Origin: CAYJBH01 sp964368815
GTDB lineage: Bacteria; Bacillota; Clostridia; Oscillospirales; Ruminococcaceae
Assembly (NCBI GenBank): GCA_964368815.1
Contig: CAYJDA010000003.1
Location: 62,001 to 126,000, forward strand
DNA length: 64,000 nt
Reading direction: 5' to 3'
Positions 44,587 through 53,393 of this stretch are shown in pieces; position 1 is the stretch's first letter; each line of letters begins with the position of its first letter. Both the position numbers and the translations under genes were made by a program. The notes under the pieces are model-generated. The model was not told where the DNA came from. It did no database searches and saw only the letters and a list, made by a program, of their open reading frames with translations.

Positions 44587-46016
44587 TATTTTTCTCCAAG
44601 ATATTCTTTAATATTAAAACCTTTTTCGTTTTTAATGCCTGAACGAATTAGTCCGTCTTTGAATCCTTCGTCACCCATTGGCAATATTGGGCGCGTATAA
44701 GGTATCCCAAAAGAGTGAACGCCACATATATTTAATAACATTATTGCAAACAATCCTGACACAAGAAGAGGGCCACCTATTCCCCCGGCAAGAATAAACA
44801 ATATTCTCAGGATAATTATTGGCTCATATAGTGATGGAATAACAAATGCCGCTAACGCTGAAAATGCAATTACTATTAAAATGGGAGCAGAAATTATTCC
44901 CATTTGAATTGCTGCATCTCCAACAATCAAAGCGGAAACTAAGCTAACAGCACTTCCTATCTGTTTTGGTAATCGTAGTCCTGCCTCTCTTACGATTTCT
45001 AATAATAAAGTTATAGTTACCGCTTCAATAAATAACGGAAGTGGTGTTCCTTGCTCTGAGAAAGCAATTTTATACATAAGTTGAACCGGAAGTAATTCCG
45101 GGGTGAAATTAACAATTGAAATAAACACTCCGGGTAATAAAACTGCTATAAAAAATGCAACATATTTTAATAATCGAATTCCACTTGCAAAGTAGGGTCT
45201 TGACGAATAATCATCAAGACTTTGAAAGTTTTCCGGAAATAAATACGGATAAATCAACGCAAACGGGCTACCTGCCACCATTACAATAATTTTTCCTTCA
45301 CAAATTTTTGCAGCTGCAGTTGCCGGCCTTTCAGTACTTCCGGTTGCTGAAAAAAGTGATGGTTGCTTTTTTTGAATGAATGCTCCCAGATAGCCGGAGT
45401 CGAACACCATAGGTAGGTTTACCTTTTCTATTCTTTCCTTTACCCTTTTTAACAAATCATCCGAAATTTGTTCTTTATGATATGAAATCATATACTCAAT
45501 ATCGTTCGTACCGCCAAGAAATCCTGTTTCAAAGGTTAGCTCGGGTGAGCGAATAAACTGGCGCAACAGAGCCATATTAACCCTTAAATTTTGAGAAAAT
45601 CCAAGCTTAGAGCCTTTAATGTTTCCTTCACCCGAAACTTCTGTAACGGTATTGCCGGGGTAAGCTTGAATACCTACACCAAGCATCTCTTCATGCCCTT
45701 CTATAAATATTATCGCAAATCCTGCTAACATTAACAGTTCTAAATCTTCACGGGATTTTACTACTATCTGACTTATAGGAATCGATGTTGTTTTTTCTAG
45801 ATATGCAAACATGTCAGCAGGGTTCATTTCCTGTTGCTTTATCTCTGCAAGCCGGGCGAGTAGTACTAATGCAAGATTAACATCGCTTGTTATGTTATCG
45901 ACCTTCATAATTAGTAGGTTACACTTTGCTACTCGTTGAATTAAAAAATAAACATCAATACTTTGTGAAAAATGCTCTCGCATTTCTTCCCTAAACTCTT
46001 CAACCGTTTTATGCAT
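44586..46016 (-). CDS. gerAA: Spore germination protein GerAA
   Basis: Receptor subunit of 476 aa located in the inner spore membrane. The N-terminal cytosolic/soluble part includes FLGGTNDIEYMISYHKEQISDDLLKRVKERI, and the C-terminal part has helices from about 275 with PGVFISIVNFTPELLPVQLMYKIAFSEQGTPLPLFIEA, EIVREAGLRLPKQIGSAVSLVSALIVGDAAI and LPMGDEGFKDGLIR, all hallmarks of the GerA family. RBS AAGGGTGG. A sigma-G-like promoter lies just upstream, fitting forespore expression. Confidence 0.93.
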   Translation of the reverse strand: MHKTVEEFREEMREHFSQSIDVYFLIQRVAKCNLLIMKVDNITSDVNLALVLLARLAEIKQQEMNPADMFAYLEKTTSIPISQIVVKSREDLELLMLAGFAIIFIEGHEEMLGVGIQAYPGNTVTEVSGEGNIKGSKLGFSQNLRVNMALLRQFIRSPELTFETGFLGGTNDIEYMISYHKEQISDDLLKRVKERIEKVNLPMVFDSGYLGAFIQKKQPSLFSATGSTERPATAAAKICEGKIIVMVAGSPFALIYPYLFPENFQSLDDYSSRPYFASGIRLLKYVAFFIAVLLPGVFISIVNFTPELLPVQLMYKIAFSEQGTPLPLFIEAVTITLLLEIVREAGLRLPKQIGSAVSLVSALIVGDAAIQMGIISAPILIVIAFSALAAFVIPSLYEPIIILRILFILAGGIGGPLLVSGLFAIMLLNICGVHSFGIPYTRPILPMGDEGFKDGLIRSGIKNEKGFNIKEYLGEK

Positions 46017-46052
46017 TATTTACCACCCTTAAAGCAATTAAAATATTGTATA

Positions 46053-46082
46053 TAGTATCGTCAAGTTCCCTATAATCCATGC
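46053..46082 (-). promoter_or_regulatory. Candidate sigma-G promoter of the gerA locus
   Basis: Minus strand GCATG (46082-46078), 18 bp, GATACTA (46059-46053). The sigma-G consensus of Bacillus (gHATR, 18 bp, CATWHTA) is matched at every position except the first base of the -10. The -10 ends 37 bp before the gerAA ATG. Confidence 0.65.
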
Positions 46083-46096
46083 ATGGAGGGTTAATA

Positions 46097-46750
46097 ATGT
46101 TAATAATACTTATTCGAACAACCATTATATATATCTTTGTATTGGCTATTCTACGATTTACAGGCAAACGACAGCTCGGCGAGCTTCAGGCTTCGGAGTT
46201 TGTTACAACGATGATAATTTCAAACCTAGCGTCAATCTCAATTGAACAACAAAGCATTCCTCTTCTTGTAAGTATGTTGCCGGTAGTCATCATAGCTTGT
46301 TATGAAATTTTGCTTTCCGGAATAACAATAAGAAGTGCAAAATTTGAAAGGTTTATCGAGGGTGAACCCAGAATAATTATGAAAAACGGAATATTTGTTC
46401 AAAAAACATTAAGAATGTTACGTTTTACGGTTACTGATATTCTTTGTGCATTGCGAGATAAAAACATTTTTGATCCCACATCTGTATCAATTGCTTTAAT
46501 CGAACCTAACGGTAAATTATCAGTATATGCAACCGGTTACAGTCCAAAAAATGCATTAGAAAACCCTCCGGCCTGTGTAATTGTTGAAGGAATGATTATT
46601 AATGATGCACTTAAAATGTGTGGGAAAACAGATGAATGGTTAAATAGCTATCTTGATGAAAAAAATATTTTGGTTAAAGAGGTATTACTCATGTTAGTTT
46701 ACAAAGATGGAAATATTTTTCTTAACAAATATGATTTCGAAAGTAGGTAA
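46097..46750 (+). CDS. DUF421 (YetF/YcaP-type) membrane protein
   Basis: Protein of 217 aa. Three N-terminal membrane helices (about 3-75) carry RFTGKRQLGELQASEFVTTM, the DUF421 hallmark. The soluble C-terminal part has FIEGEPRIIMKNG, FTVTDILCALRDKNIFDPTSV and LIEPNGKLSVY. The start was moved to the ATG 6 bp after GGAGGG. The family is common in spore-forming Firmicutes next to DUF4363 proteins, and some paralogues are spore-inner-membrane proteins (YetF/SpoVA region). The exact function is unknown. Confidence 0.9.
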   Translation: MLIILIRTTIIYIFVLAILRFTGKRQLGELQASEFVTTMIISNLASISIEQQSIPLLVSMLPVVIIACYEILLSGITIRSAKFERFIEGEPRIIMKNGIFVQKTLRMLRFTVTDILCALRDKNIFDPTSVSIALIEPNGKLSVYATGYSPKNALENPPACVIVEGMIINDALKMCGKTDEWLNSYLDEKNILVKEVLLMLVYKDGNIFLNKYDFESR

Positions 46751-46753
46751 TAG

Positions 46754-47095
46754 ATGAAACGAATACCACTCGCCTTTATTGTTTTTACCTTGATATTAAT
46801 AATTATTTGTGTGTCACAGCTGTATATTTACAATACATGCAATGAGTTGAACAATATAATAGAACAAATTGAACAGGAGCAAGATGTTAATCAAAATGCA
46901 GAAAAGCTTAAAGCCACCTATGCGCAAAAGCATAGATGGCTTATGATGATTTCTGATAACAATCTGATTTTACAACTAAAAATGTTAGTAGATACACTGG
47001 ATCATAAAGCAGAGGCCGAGGAAATAATTGAGCATACCAAACATATTAAAGTTGAAATAATGAGGATAGAGAGTTTACTTCTTGCTCTGCTTTGA
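46754..47095 (+). CDS. DUF4363 family protein
   Basis: Protein of 113 aa with one N-terminal membrane helix (about 7-26) followed by a helical, coiled-coil-like outer domain: KLKATYAQKHRWLMMISDNN and a C-terminal ... IEHTKHIKVEIMRIESLL. That layout, the size and the location directly behind a DUF421 gene are typical of DUF4363. It starts 4 bp after the DUF421 stop, so the two are co-expressed. Its 3' end overlaps that of nrdR by 21 bp, tail to tail. Confidence 0.8.
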   Translation: MKRIPLAFIVFTLILIIICVSQLYIYNTCNELNNIIEQIEQEQDVNQNAEKLKATYAQKHRWLMMISDNNLILQLKMLVDTLDHKAEAEEIIEHTKHIKVEIMRIESLLLALL

Positions 47096-47548
47096 CCTTT
47101 CGCCTAACAGGTCGGTTAATTCCTTCATGAAGCTATCGATATCAGCAAACTGACGATAAACTGATGCAAATCTAACATATGCAACCTCATCGATGGCTCT
47201 AAGCTCATCCATGCATAGCTCACCTATATCAAGAGAAGATATTTCGCGTTTCAAAGAATTAGAAATACTTTGTTCAATTCTATCTACCGACTGTTCAAGC
47301 TGTTCAAGTGTTACCGGTCTTTTTTCGCATGCACGTAACAAACCATTAAGTGTTTTTTGACGGTCGAACGCTTCACGGGAACCATCCTTTTTTTCAACCA
47401 TCACCGGAACGGTTTCTATTATTTCATAAGTAGTAAATCTTTTTTCACAGTCAATGCACTCACGACGACGTCTTATTCGAACTCCGCCATCTGCAGGTCG
47501 ACTGTCTAAAACTTTAGTATCTTCGGCACTACAAAAGGGACACTTCAT
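47075..47548 (-). CDS. nrdR: Transcriptional repressor NrdR
   Basis: Represses ribonucleotide reductase genes by sensing dATP/ATP; 157 aa. Zinc ribbon MKCPFCSAEDTKVLDSRP and CIDCEKRFTTYE give the four cysteines, and the ATP-cone domain follows (VMVEKKDGSREAFDRQKTLNGLLRACEKRPV). VAYVRFASVYRQFADIDSFMKEL is the standard C-terminus. AAAGGAG precedes the ATG. No nrd gene is in the window, as is common for this regulator. The 3' overlap with DUF4363 is convergent. Confidence 0.95.
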   Translation of the reverse strand: MKCPFCSAEDTKVLDSRPADGGVRIRRRRECIDCEKRFTTYEIIETVPVMVEKKDGSREAFDRQKTLNGLLRACEKRPVTLEQLEQSVDRIEQSISNSLKREISSLDIGELCMDELRAIDEVAYVRFASVYRQFADIDSFMKELTDLLGERSKQSKK

Positions 47549-47613
47549 TTTTTACTCCTTTACTTCTGTTCAATAATATTATATAATAAATTAATTAAAA
47601 ATAAAAGAGGAAA

Positions 47614-48498
47614 ATGAAAAATTTTGTTGTTACAGATACTGAAAATGGTATGCGGCTGCTACGGTTAGTGCAGCTGTTAACATTTAATATGCCAAAATCT
47701 ATACTTTATAAGAGTTTTAGAAAAGGCAGAATAAAGATAGATGGAAAAAAACACAGTGAAAACTATAGGGTGAAAACAGGTGAAAATGTATCGCTATACA
47801 TTAATGATGAATTTTTTATAACACAAGATATTGTCCAAAATATTAATCCTTGCTATGATTTTCACACTATTTATATCGATGATAACATTGCTATTATTGA
47901 GAAACCCTCAGGAGTTCTTTGCCATAGCGATGCAACGGGTGATGCTAATTTATTGGATGGATTTATTTCAAAGTTTGGTTCGGGTAATTTTAAACCCTGC
48001 CTTATTAACAGGATTGATCGCGGAACCGAGGGTTTAGTTATAATTGCAAGAACACATAATGCGGCAGAAAAAGCATCACTGTTAATGAGAAACAAAAAGA
48101 TTAAAAAACGTTATCTTGCCGTGACAGATGGCTCAGTAGATTCCCTTGTAACTACAGGTTATTTTAGAGAAAACAAGATAACCATCGCAATCAAGGGTAA
48201 GGGTATGACTACTGAATTTAAAACCTTAGGTAGTAAAAATGGTTACTATCTCATCGAAGCAGTTCTGCATACAGGAAAAACTCATCAGATTAGGGCACAG
48301 CTTGCATCACTCGGAGTTCATATTATCGGAGATAGAAAGTATCTTACTAAAAATAATATGAATAATATTAGCAATCAACTTCTATGTGCTTATGAATTAT
48401 CATTTGATGATAACTTAACCGATGAATTAATAGGTTTATCAGGAAAAACCTTTACGGCTCAATTTAGTGAAACTGCTAAATTTTATGAGAATTTATAA
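47614..48498 (+). CDS. RluA family pseudouridine synthase
   Basis: RNA pseudouridine synthase of 294 aa. An S4-like N-terminal domain covers about 1-75 (LLTFNMPKSILYKSFRKGRIKIDG). The catalytic domain has IIEKPSGVLCHSD, the active-site segment NRIDRGTEGLVIIARTHNAA (aspartate in RIDRGTEG), KRYLAVTDG and TGKTHQIRAQLASLGVHIIGDRKY. The family signature usually reads R-L-D-x-x-T-S-G; here it is RIDRGTEG. The RNA target (23S rRNA or tRNA) cannot be told. RBS GAGGAAA. Confidence 0.92.
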   Translation: MKNFVVTDTENGMRLLRLVQLLTFNMPKSILYKSFRKGRIKIDGKKHSENYRVKTGENVSLYINDEFFITQDIVQNINPCYDFHTIYIDDNIAIIEKPSGVLCHSDATGDANLLDGFISKFGSGNFKPCLINRIDRGTEGLVIIARTHNAAEKASLLMRNKKIKKRYLAVTDGSVDSLVTTGYFRENKITIAIKGKGMTTEFKTLGSKNGYYLIEAVLHTGKTHQIRAQLASLGVHIIGDRKYLTKNNMNNISNQLLCAYELSFDDNLTDELIGLSGKTFTAQFSETAKFYENL

Positions 48499-48521
48499 TA
48501 AAATTGCACAATTTTCAGTGA

Positions 48522-48550
48522 TTGCTTTTTTAAAATAAAAATGTTATACT
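48522..48550 (+). promoter_or_regulatory. Sigma-A promoter of the lipoprotein gene
   Basis: TTGCTT (48522-48527), 17 bp, TATACT (48545-48550) preceded by TGT, an extended -10. It lies about 40 bp before the GTG start of the lipoprotein gene. Confidence 0.65.
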
Positions 48551-48590
48551 TAATACTAATATTCAATCAAGAAACAAGAAAGGATATGGT

Positions 48591-49490
48591 GTGCGATTAT
48601 TTTTTCCTATATTTATGATTATTGTATTAAGCACATTTTTTGTTGCTTGCAATAATACTGTTTCACCCCTTCAGCAAAGTTCAAATTCAAACCTAATGCA
48701 AAGCAACTCTACGTTAACCGAAAAGCTGCCGGAGCAACCAAGTAGCTCACATAGCCTATATACCCTTAACGGCGGAAGTTGGTCAAATATTATTGCTCAT
48801 CCTTATACGGTTACAGGTGATGCAACAATTGAGAATTTAGCAAATGGGCTTTCCGAGCTTACCGGTTTAAACTTTGCTATTAACGATGCAACTATATCTG
48901 GCAACAATGCAGTAATAGATTGGTCGTCAGATTCAACACTTATTGCCGGACTTGGTGATACTCAGCAAAAGGATGAATTTTTTGTTTATGAGAATGTTTC
49001 CTTAAACTGGCTCATGATGGATTCACTATATTTAACAGTTATTAATAATTTCGATGTTGATAATATTTATTATACTATGAACGGCGGGCAACCGTTAAAC
49101 CTTCCCGATATGGGTACTGATTCAATTTTCCCGCTGGAAAATCCTTATTATGCAAGCCCATATTATTTTGGAGATGTTGATTATTTTTCCATGGTAAATA
49201 TTAATAAAGCCATATATAACACAGCCGGTATTTGGCACATAGATGGCGACGAAAATGCAGCTCGTATTGAGTTTAACGGAATGGGAAGCTATGTAGCGTT
49301 TTATGCTGATAATAATGTTGAAAGTCAAGGATATATGGCGGCAGTAGACGCTAATGAAAATGGACTTTATAGCTTTAATCTTTATGATGAATATGATGAG
49401 TTTTTCACTACTATAGAATTTGTTAATGAAAACTCATTCATTACTGATATACATACCTACAACAAAACCCACACCTTTGAGGTTGGATGA
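48591..49490 (+). CDS. Hypothetical lipoprotein with GerMN-like central segment
   Basis: Exported lipoprotein of 299 aa starting at GTG behind GAAAGGA. The signal peptide ends in a lipobox FVAC (Cys20), followed by a Ser/Asn/Gln-rich linker (21-60). The middle reads GDATIENLANGLSELTGLNFAI and ISGNNAVIDWSSDSTLIAGL, and DNIYYTMNGGQPL near residue 160 resembles the GerM/sporulation-type beta-alpha fold. The C-terminal third is beta-rich (ARIEFNGMGSYVAFYADN). I recognise no assigned family for the whole. It stands alone between rluA-type and zupT genes. Confidence 0.65.
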   Translation: MRLFFPIFMIIVLSTFFVACNNTVSPLQQSSNSNLMQSNSTLTEKLPEQPSSSHSLYTLNGGSWSNIIAHPYTVTGDATIENLANGLSELTGLNFAINDATISGNNAVIDWSSDSTLIAGLGDTQQKDEFFVYENVSLNWLMMDSLYLTVINNFDVDNIYYTMNGGQPLNLPDMGTDSIFPLENPYYASPYYFGDVDYFSMVNINKAIYNTAGIWHIDGDENAARIEFNGMGSYVAFYADNNVESQGYMAAVDANENGLYSFNLYDEYDEFFTTIEFVNENSFITDIHTYNKTHTFEVG

Positions 49491-49589
49491 TTTTATTAAA
49501 ACCATTACCCTTTCATCACTTATTGCATACAATAGATAGAACGGTTTTCTCTTTGAGATAACAAAACTAATAATAATTTTGGGGGTAAA

Positions 49590-50375
49590 ATGACCGATAT
49601 TTTAGTTGCTTTTGGTTTCACGCTATTTGCAGGACTTTCAACAGGCATTGGAAGCTTAATAGCTTTTTTTTCAAGGTCGACAAATAAAAAGTTTCTATCA
49701 ATTAGCCTTGGTTTTTCGGCAGGAATAATGATATATGTTTCCATGGTTGAAATATTTGTTAAGGCAAAGGATTCCTTAGTTATTGAGCTTGGCGAAAGAA
49801 CCGGGTATATTTTAACTGTGTTGTTCTTTTTTGCTGGCATTGCCTTTATAGCATTAATTGACCGATTAATCCCTGCTGATAAAAACCCACACGAGGTTAA
49901 AACTGTTGACAGCAAGCAAGACAATAAACTGATGAGGATGGGGGTTTTTACAGCACTTGCTATAGCTATACATAATTTTCCCGAAGGCCTTGCAACCTTT
50001 ATTGCAGCATTGCAAACACCGGGCGTTGCAATACCGATTGTAGTTGCCATAGCAATGCATAACATTCCGGAAGGCATTGCGGTATCTGTTCCGATATATC
50101 AAGCAACAGGTTCAAAAAAGAAAGCGTTTCTCTACTCCTTTCTCTCCGGTCTTGCCGAGCCCGTCGGTGCTTTAATAGGATGGCTGATATTAATGCCAAT
50201 AATGAGCGATATATTATTTGGAGCAATATTTGCATCGGTTGCAGGAATAATGGTTTTTATTTCTATAGATGAGCTTCTTCCTACCGCAAGGGAATACGGT
50301 GAACATCATAACTCTGTTTATGGTTTTATAGCCGGAATGGCCGTAATGGCAATTAGTTTACTGTTGTTTGTATAG
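49590..50375 (+). CDS. zupT: ZIP family zinc/metal transporter
   Basis: Metal-ion importer of 261 aa with eight predicted helices. Signature segments are ALAIAIHNFPEGLATFIAAL (helix 4, metal-binding H-N-x-P-E-G) and VAIAMHNIPEGIAVSVPIY (helix 5, H-N-x-P-E-G), plus SGLAEPVGALIGWLI. It fits the ZupT subfamily, which imports zinc and some other divalent ions. No histidine-rich loop is evident between helices 3 and 4. RBS GGGGGTAA. Substrate range and regulation are not shown in the sequence. Confidence 0.92.
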   Translation: MTDILVAFGFTLFAGLSTGIGSLIAFFSRSTNKKFLSISLGFSAGIMIYVSMVEIFVKAKDSLVIELGERTGYILTVLFFFAGIAFIALIDRLIPADKNPHEVKTVDSKQDNKLMRMGVFTALAIAIHNFPEGLATFIAALQTPGVAIPIVVAIAMHNIPEGIAVSVPIYQATGSKKKAFLYSFLSGLAEPVGALIGWLILMPIMSDILFGAIFASVAGIMVFISIDELLPTAREYGEHHNSVYGFIAGMAVMAISLLLFV

Positions 50376-50415
50376 ATGAAATAACATATATTTTAGTAAT
50401 TTTTTGGAGGGTAAG

Positions 50416-51081
50416 ATGTTAAATACTAACAAAAAGGAATTTATTGAGTTTATGCTCAAAGCAAATGTACTCAGTTTCGGTGAGTTTGTTACAAAAAGTG
50501 GTAGAAACACACAATATTTTGTAAATACCGGAAACTATAGAACAGGTGAACATTTAGCTAAACTTGGTGAATATTATGCAAAGTTGATAAATGATGTTAC
50601 AGCTGGAAACTTTGATTGTATTTTTGGTCCGGCATATAAAGGCATTCCCCTTGCCTCTACAGCAGCAATTTCTTTAAATAATATTTATGGATTAAATAAG
50701 CCTTTCTTGTTTAACCGAAAGGAAGAAAAAGATCATGGAGAAGGCGGAAGTATTATAGGTTATAAACCTACAAAAAAAGATAAAATAATTATTGTTGAGG
50801 ATGTTGTTACTGCAGGATCTGCAATAAGAGAGGTTATGCCTATTTTAAGAGGTTTGGGTGATAACGTAGAAGTTACCGATATGTTTATTTCGGTAGACAG
50901 ATGCGAAGTAGGCATAGGAAGTAATAAAAGCGCTACTATGGAAATATATGAAGAGTTTGGAATTAAAGTACATTCAATAATTAATGTATGCGATGTTCGG
51001 GAATACCTAAAAAACTCAAAGGATTATTCACATCTTTCAGTTTTAATGGATAGTTATATGCAACAATATTGCGTAAAATAA
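50416..51081 (+). CDS. pyrE: Orotate phosphoribosyltransferase
   Basis: Enzyme of 221 aa that makes orotidine 5'-phosphate from orotate and PRPP in pyrimidine synthesis. YFVNTGNYRTGE lies near residue 40, CIFGPAYKGIPLASTAAISL marks the orotate-binding loop, FNRKEEKDHGEGGSIIGY is the mobile loop with catalytic lysine/histidine, and IIIVEDVVTAGSAIREV is the PRPP motif. The start was set at the ATG 5 bp after GGAGG, five codons in. Length and motifs are complete. No other pyr gene except pyrH is nearby. Confidence 0.94.
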   Translation: MLNTNKKEFIEFMLKANVLSFGEFVTKSGRNTQYFVNTGNYRTGEHLAKLGEYYAKLINDVTAGNFDCIFGPAYKGIPLASTAAISLNNIYGLNKPFLFNRKEEKDHGEGGSIIGYKPTKKDKIIIVEDVVTAGSAIREVMPILRGLGDNVEVTDMFISVDRCEVGIGSNKSATMEIYEEFGIKVHSIINVCDVREYLKNSKDYSHLSVLMDSYMQQYCVK

Positions 51082-51086
51082 AAAAA

Positions 51087-51115
51087 TTGACTTTAAAAAA
51101 ATTTTTTGGTATAAT
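51087..51115 (+). promoter_or_regulatory. Sigma-A promoter of the citrate synthase operon
   Basis: TTGACT (51087-51092), 17 bp, TATAAT (51110-51115), 30 bp before the citrate synthase ATG. Confidence 0.82.
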
Positions 51116-51144
51116 TATTTTATGTGTTACTAAGGAGGTCAATC

Positions 51145-52506
51145 ATGGATCAAAATTTATCATTACTTACAAATGATATAATCGAACAAACAAAGATTGC
51201 GGAAAAATATAATAAGATAGATCCGGAACTTTTCATTCAAAATAATGTTATGCAGGGATTGAGAGATAAAAGTGGTAAGGGCGTTTTAACCGGCCTTACT
51301 AATATTTCAGATGTTGTTTCTTTTAAAAATGTTGATGGTGAGCGTGTTCCTTGTGATGGTGAGCTATACTATCGTGGCATTAATGTTACCGATATTGTTG
51401 ATAGCTGTATTGAAGAAAATAGGCATGGATTTGAAGAGATTGCTTACCTTCTTCTTTTCGGTGAACTTCCAACTCAGGAACGTTGCCAATGGATGACTGA
51501 TACACTAAATAAATATCGAAATCTTCCTGCACACTTTGTTCGCGATATTATTATGAAGAGTCCCAGTGAAAACATTATGATAAGTCTTGCAAAGGGCGTG
51601 TTAAATCTATATAGCTATGATGATAAGGCTGAAGATGTTTCACTATCCAATATGCTTCGTCAGGCTGTTGAGCTTATTGCTGTTTTTCCGATGATGGCAA
51701 TTTACAGTTATCAGGCATATTGTTACTATCATAAAAACGAACATTTCTTTATTCGTCCCCCAATGTCGGAACTTTCTACCGCAGAAAACATTCTTCAGAT
51801 GTTACGTCCTAACGGTGAATACACTGCGCTTGAAGCGCAGGTACTCGATGTTGCCTTAATTCTTCACGCTGAACATGGTGGCGGAAACAATTCCACCTTT
51901 ACCACCCGTGTTGTAACTACAGCTGGTACGGATACATATTCTGCTATTGCTGCAGGTCTTTCTTCTCTTAAAGGACCAAAACATGGTGGTGCAAACATCA
52001 AGGTTGTGGGAATGTTCGATGATATGAAAAAGAATGTTAAGGATTGGAATAACGATGATGAAATTGTTAGCTATTTAGAGTTATTACTTGACAAAAAGGC
52101 ATTTGATAATAGCGGATTAATTTATGGAATGGGACATGCAGTATACTCGCTATCCGATCCACGTACCGAAATTTTCAAAAGATTTGTTGAAAGCCTATCT
52201 GCAAGTAAAGGTCGTAGGGACGAATTTGATCTGTACAATAATGTTGCTCGTTTAGCACCTAAGGTAATCGGTGATCGTAGAAGAATTTACAAAGGTGTAT
52301 CTGCAAATATTGATTTTTACAGCGGATTTGTTTATGATATGCTTGATCTTCCTACAGAGTTATATACTCCCCTCTTTGCAATTTCACGTATAGTCGGTTG
52401 GTCGGCGCACCGTATGGAGGAATTAGAAAGCGCTGGAAAAATTATTCGACCTGCTTATAAACCTGTTACACCACACAAACCCTATATAAAAATTAACGAA
52501 AGATAA
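51145..52506 (+). CDS. gltA: Citrate synthase
   Basis: Condenses acetyl-CoA with oxaloacetate; 453 aa. HGGGNNSTFTTRVVTTAGTD marks the substrate pocket, SLKGPKHGGANIKV contains the first catalytic histidine, IYGMGHAVYSLSDPR the second (GMGHAVY), and GVSANIDFYSGFVYDML the catalytic aspartate. It is the Si-type family and belongs to the Clostridial branch of about 450 aa. Start at the ATG behind AAGGAGG. It is followed 15 bp later by a sugar-isomerase gene, likely in the same transcript. A 2-methylcitrate synthase is possible, but no prp gene is present. Confidence 0.9.
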   Translation: MDQNLSLLTNDIIEQTKIAEKYNKIDPELFIQNNVMQGLRDKSGKGVLTGLTNISDVVSFKNVDGERVPCDGELYYRGINVTDIVDSCIEENRHGFEEIAYLLLFGELPTQERCQWMTDTLNKYRNLPAHFVRDIIMKSPSENIMISLAKGVLNLYSYDDKAEDVSLSNMLRQAVELIAVFPMMAIYSYQAYCYYHKNEHFFIRPPMSELSTAENILQMLRPNGEYTALEAQVLDVALILHAEHGGGNNSTFTTRVVTTAGTDTYSAIAAGLSSLKGPKHGGANIKVVGMFDDMKKNVKDWNNDDEIVSYLELLLDKKAFDNSGLIYGMGHAVYSLSDPRTEIFKRFVESLSASKGRRDEFDLYNNVARLAPKVIGDRRRIYKGVSANIDFYSGFVYDMLDLPTELYTPLFAISRIVGWSAHRMEELESAGKIIRPAYKPVTPHKPYIKINER

Positions 52507-52521
52507 AACAGGAGATTTATT

Positions 52522-53388
52522 GTGAAATATGCTACCAGTACATATAGCTTTGCAGCCTTAAAGGGTAACGATAAGCTAACCCAGCTTGAATGCATATCCA
52601 AGGTTAAAGAGTTGGGCTATGATGGAATTGAGTTTATTAACATTGAGGCCGAGAATGGGTGCTCTGAGCTGGAATATGCAAAAACTCTTTCTTTAGAATG
52701 CAAAAAAAATTCTCTTGAAACGGTTTGCTATACTATTGCTGCTGATTTTTTAAACTGTCCCGACGGCGATGTTACAGCAGAAGTTGCACGATTAAAAAAA
52801 CAGGTGGATATCGCCGAGGCTTTAGGCGTTAAAAAAATGCGACATGATGCTACCCAGGGCTATAAATTAGGAGTTTTAAAAGGATTTGAACAAGCACTTC
52901 CTATTATTGCAGATGGCTGTCGTCAGGTCTCTGAATACGCAGCTACAAAGGGCATTAAAACCATGGTAGAAAACCATGGTTATTTCTGCCAAGATTCACA
53001 TAGAGTTGAAGCGCTTATAACTACCGTAGCAAATGATAATTTTGGTTGGCTTTGCGATATTGGAAATTTTCTTTGTGTTGATGAGGCGCCGGAAAAGGCT
53101 GTTGGTATTGCTGCAAACTATGCCTACCATGTTCATGTTAAGGATTTTGTTATTAAAAGCGGCAACGAACCAAACCCTGGAAACGGATTTTTTAATACTC
53201 GTGCAGGAAACTATCTAAAAGGCACTATAGTCGGACATGGAAATGTTCCGGTCGTACAGTGCCTATCGATTCTTAAAAACAAAGGTTATGACGGTTTTGT
53301 GTCGGTAGAGTTCGAAGGTATGGAAAATCCATATGATGCACTTTCAATATCCCTCGAAAACCTAAAACGCTTTGAAAAGAATATTTAA
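52522..53388 (+). CDS. Sugar phosphate isomerase/epimerase (TIM barrel)
   Basis: AP-endonuclease-2-like TIM barrel of 288 aa, metal-dependent. YATSTYSFAAL starts strand 1, CISKVKELGYDGIEFI follows, VENHGYFCQDSH carries the metal-binding glutamate and histidine, NFGWLCDIGNFLCVDE the aspartate, and AYHVHVKDFV and GFVSVEFEG the remaining ligands. It isomerises or epimerises a sugar or polyol. It starts at GTG behind AGGAG and follows citrate synthase. It converges on a Gfo/Idh gene 5 bp away. Substrate not known. Confidence 0.86.
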   Translation: MKYATSTYSFAALKGNDKLTQLECISKVKELGYDGIEFINIEAENGCSELEYAKTLSLECKKNSLETVCYTIAADFLNCPDGDVTAEVARLKKQVDIAEALGVKKMRHDATQGYKLGVLKGFEQALPIIADGCRQVSEYAATKGIKTMVENHGYFCQDSHRVEALITTVANDNFGWLCDIGNFLCVDEAPEKAVGIAANYAYHVHVKDFVIKSGNEPNPGNGFFNTRAGNYLKGTIVGHGNVPVVQCLSILKNKGYDGFVSVEFEGMENPYDALSISLENLKRFEKNI

Positions 53389-53393
53389 TTTTT

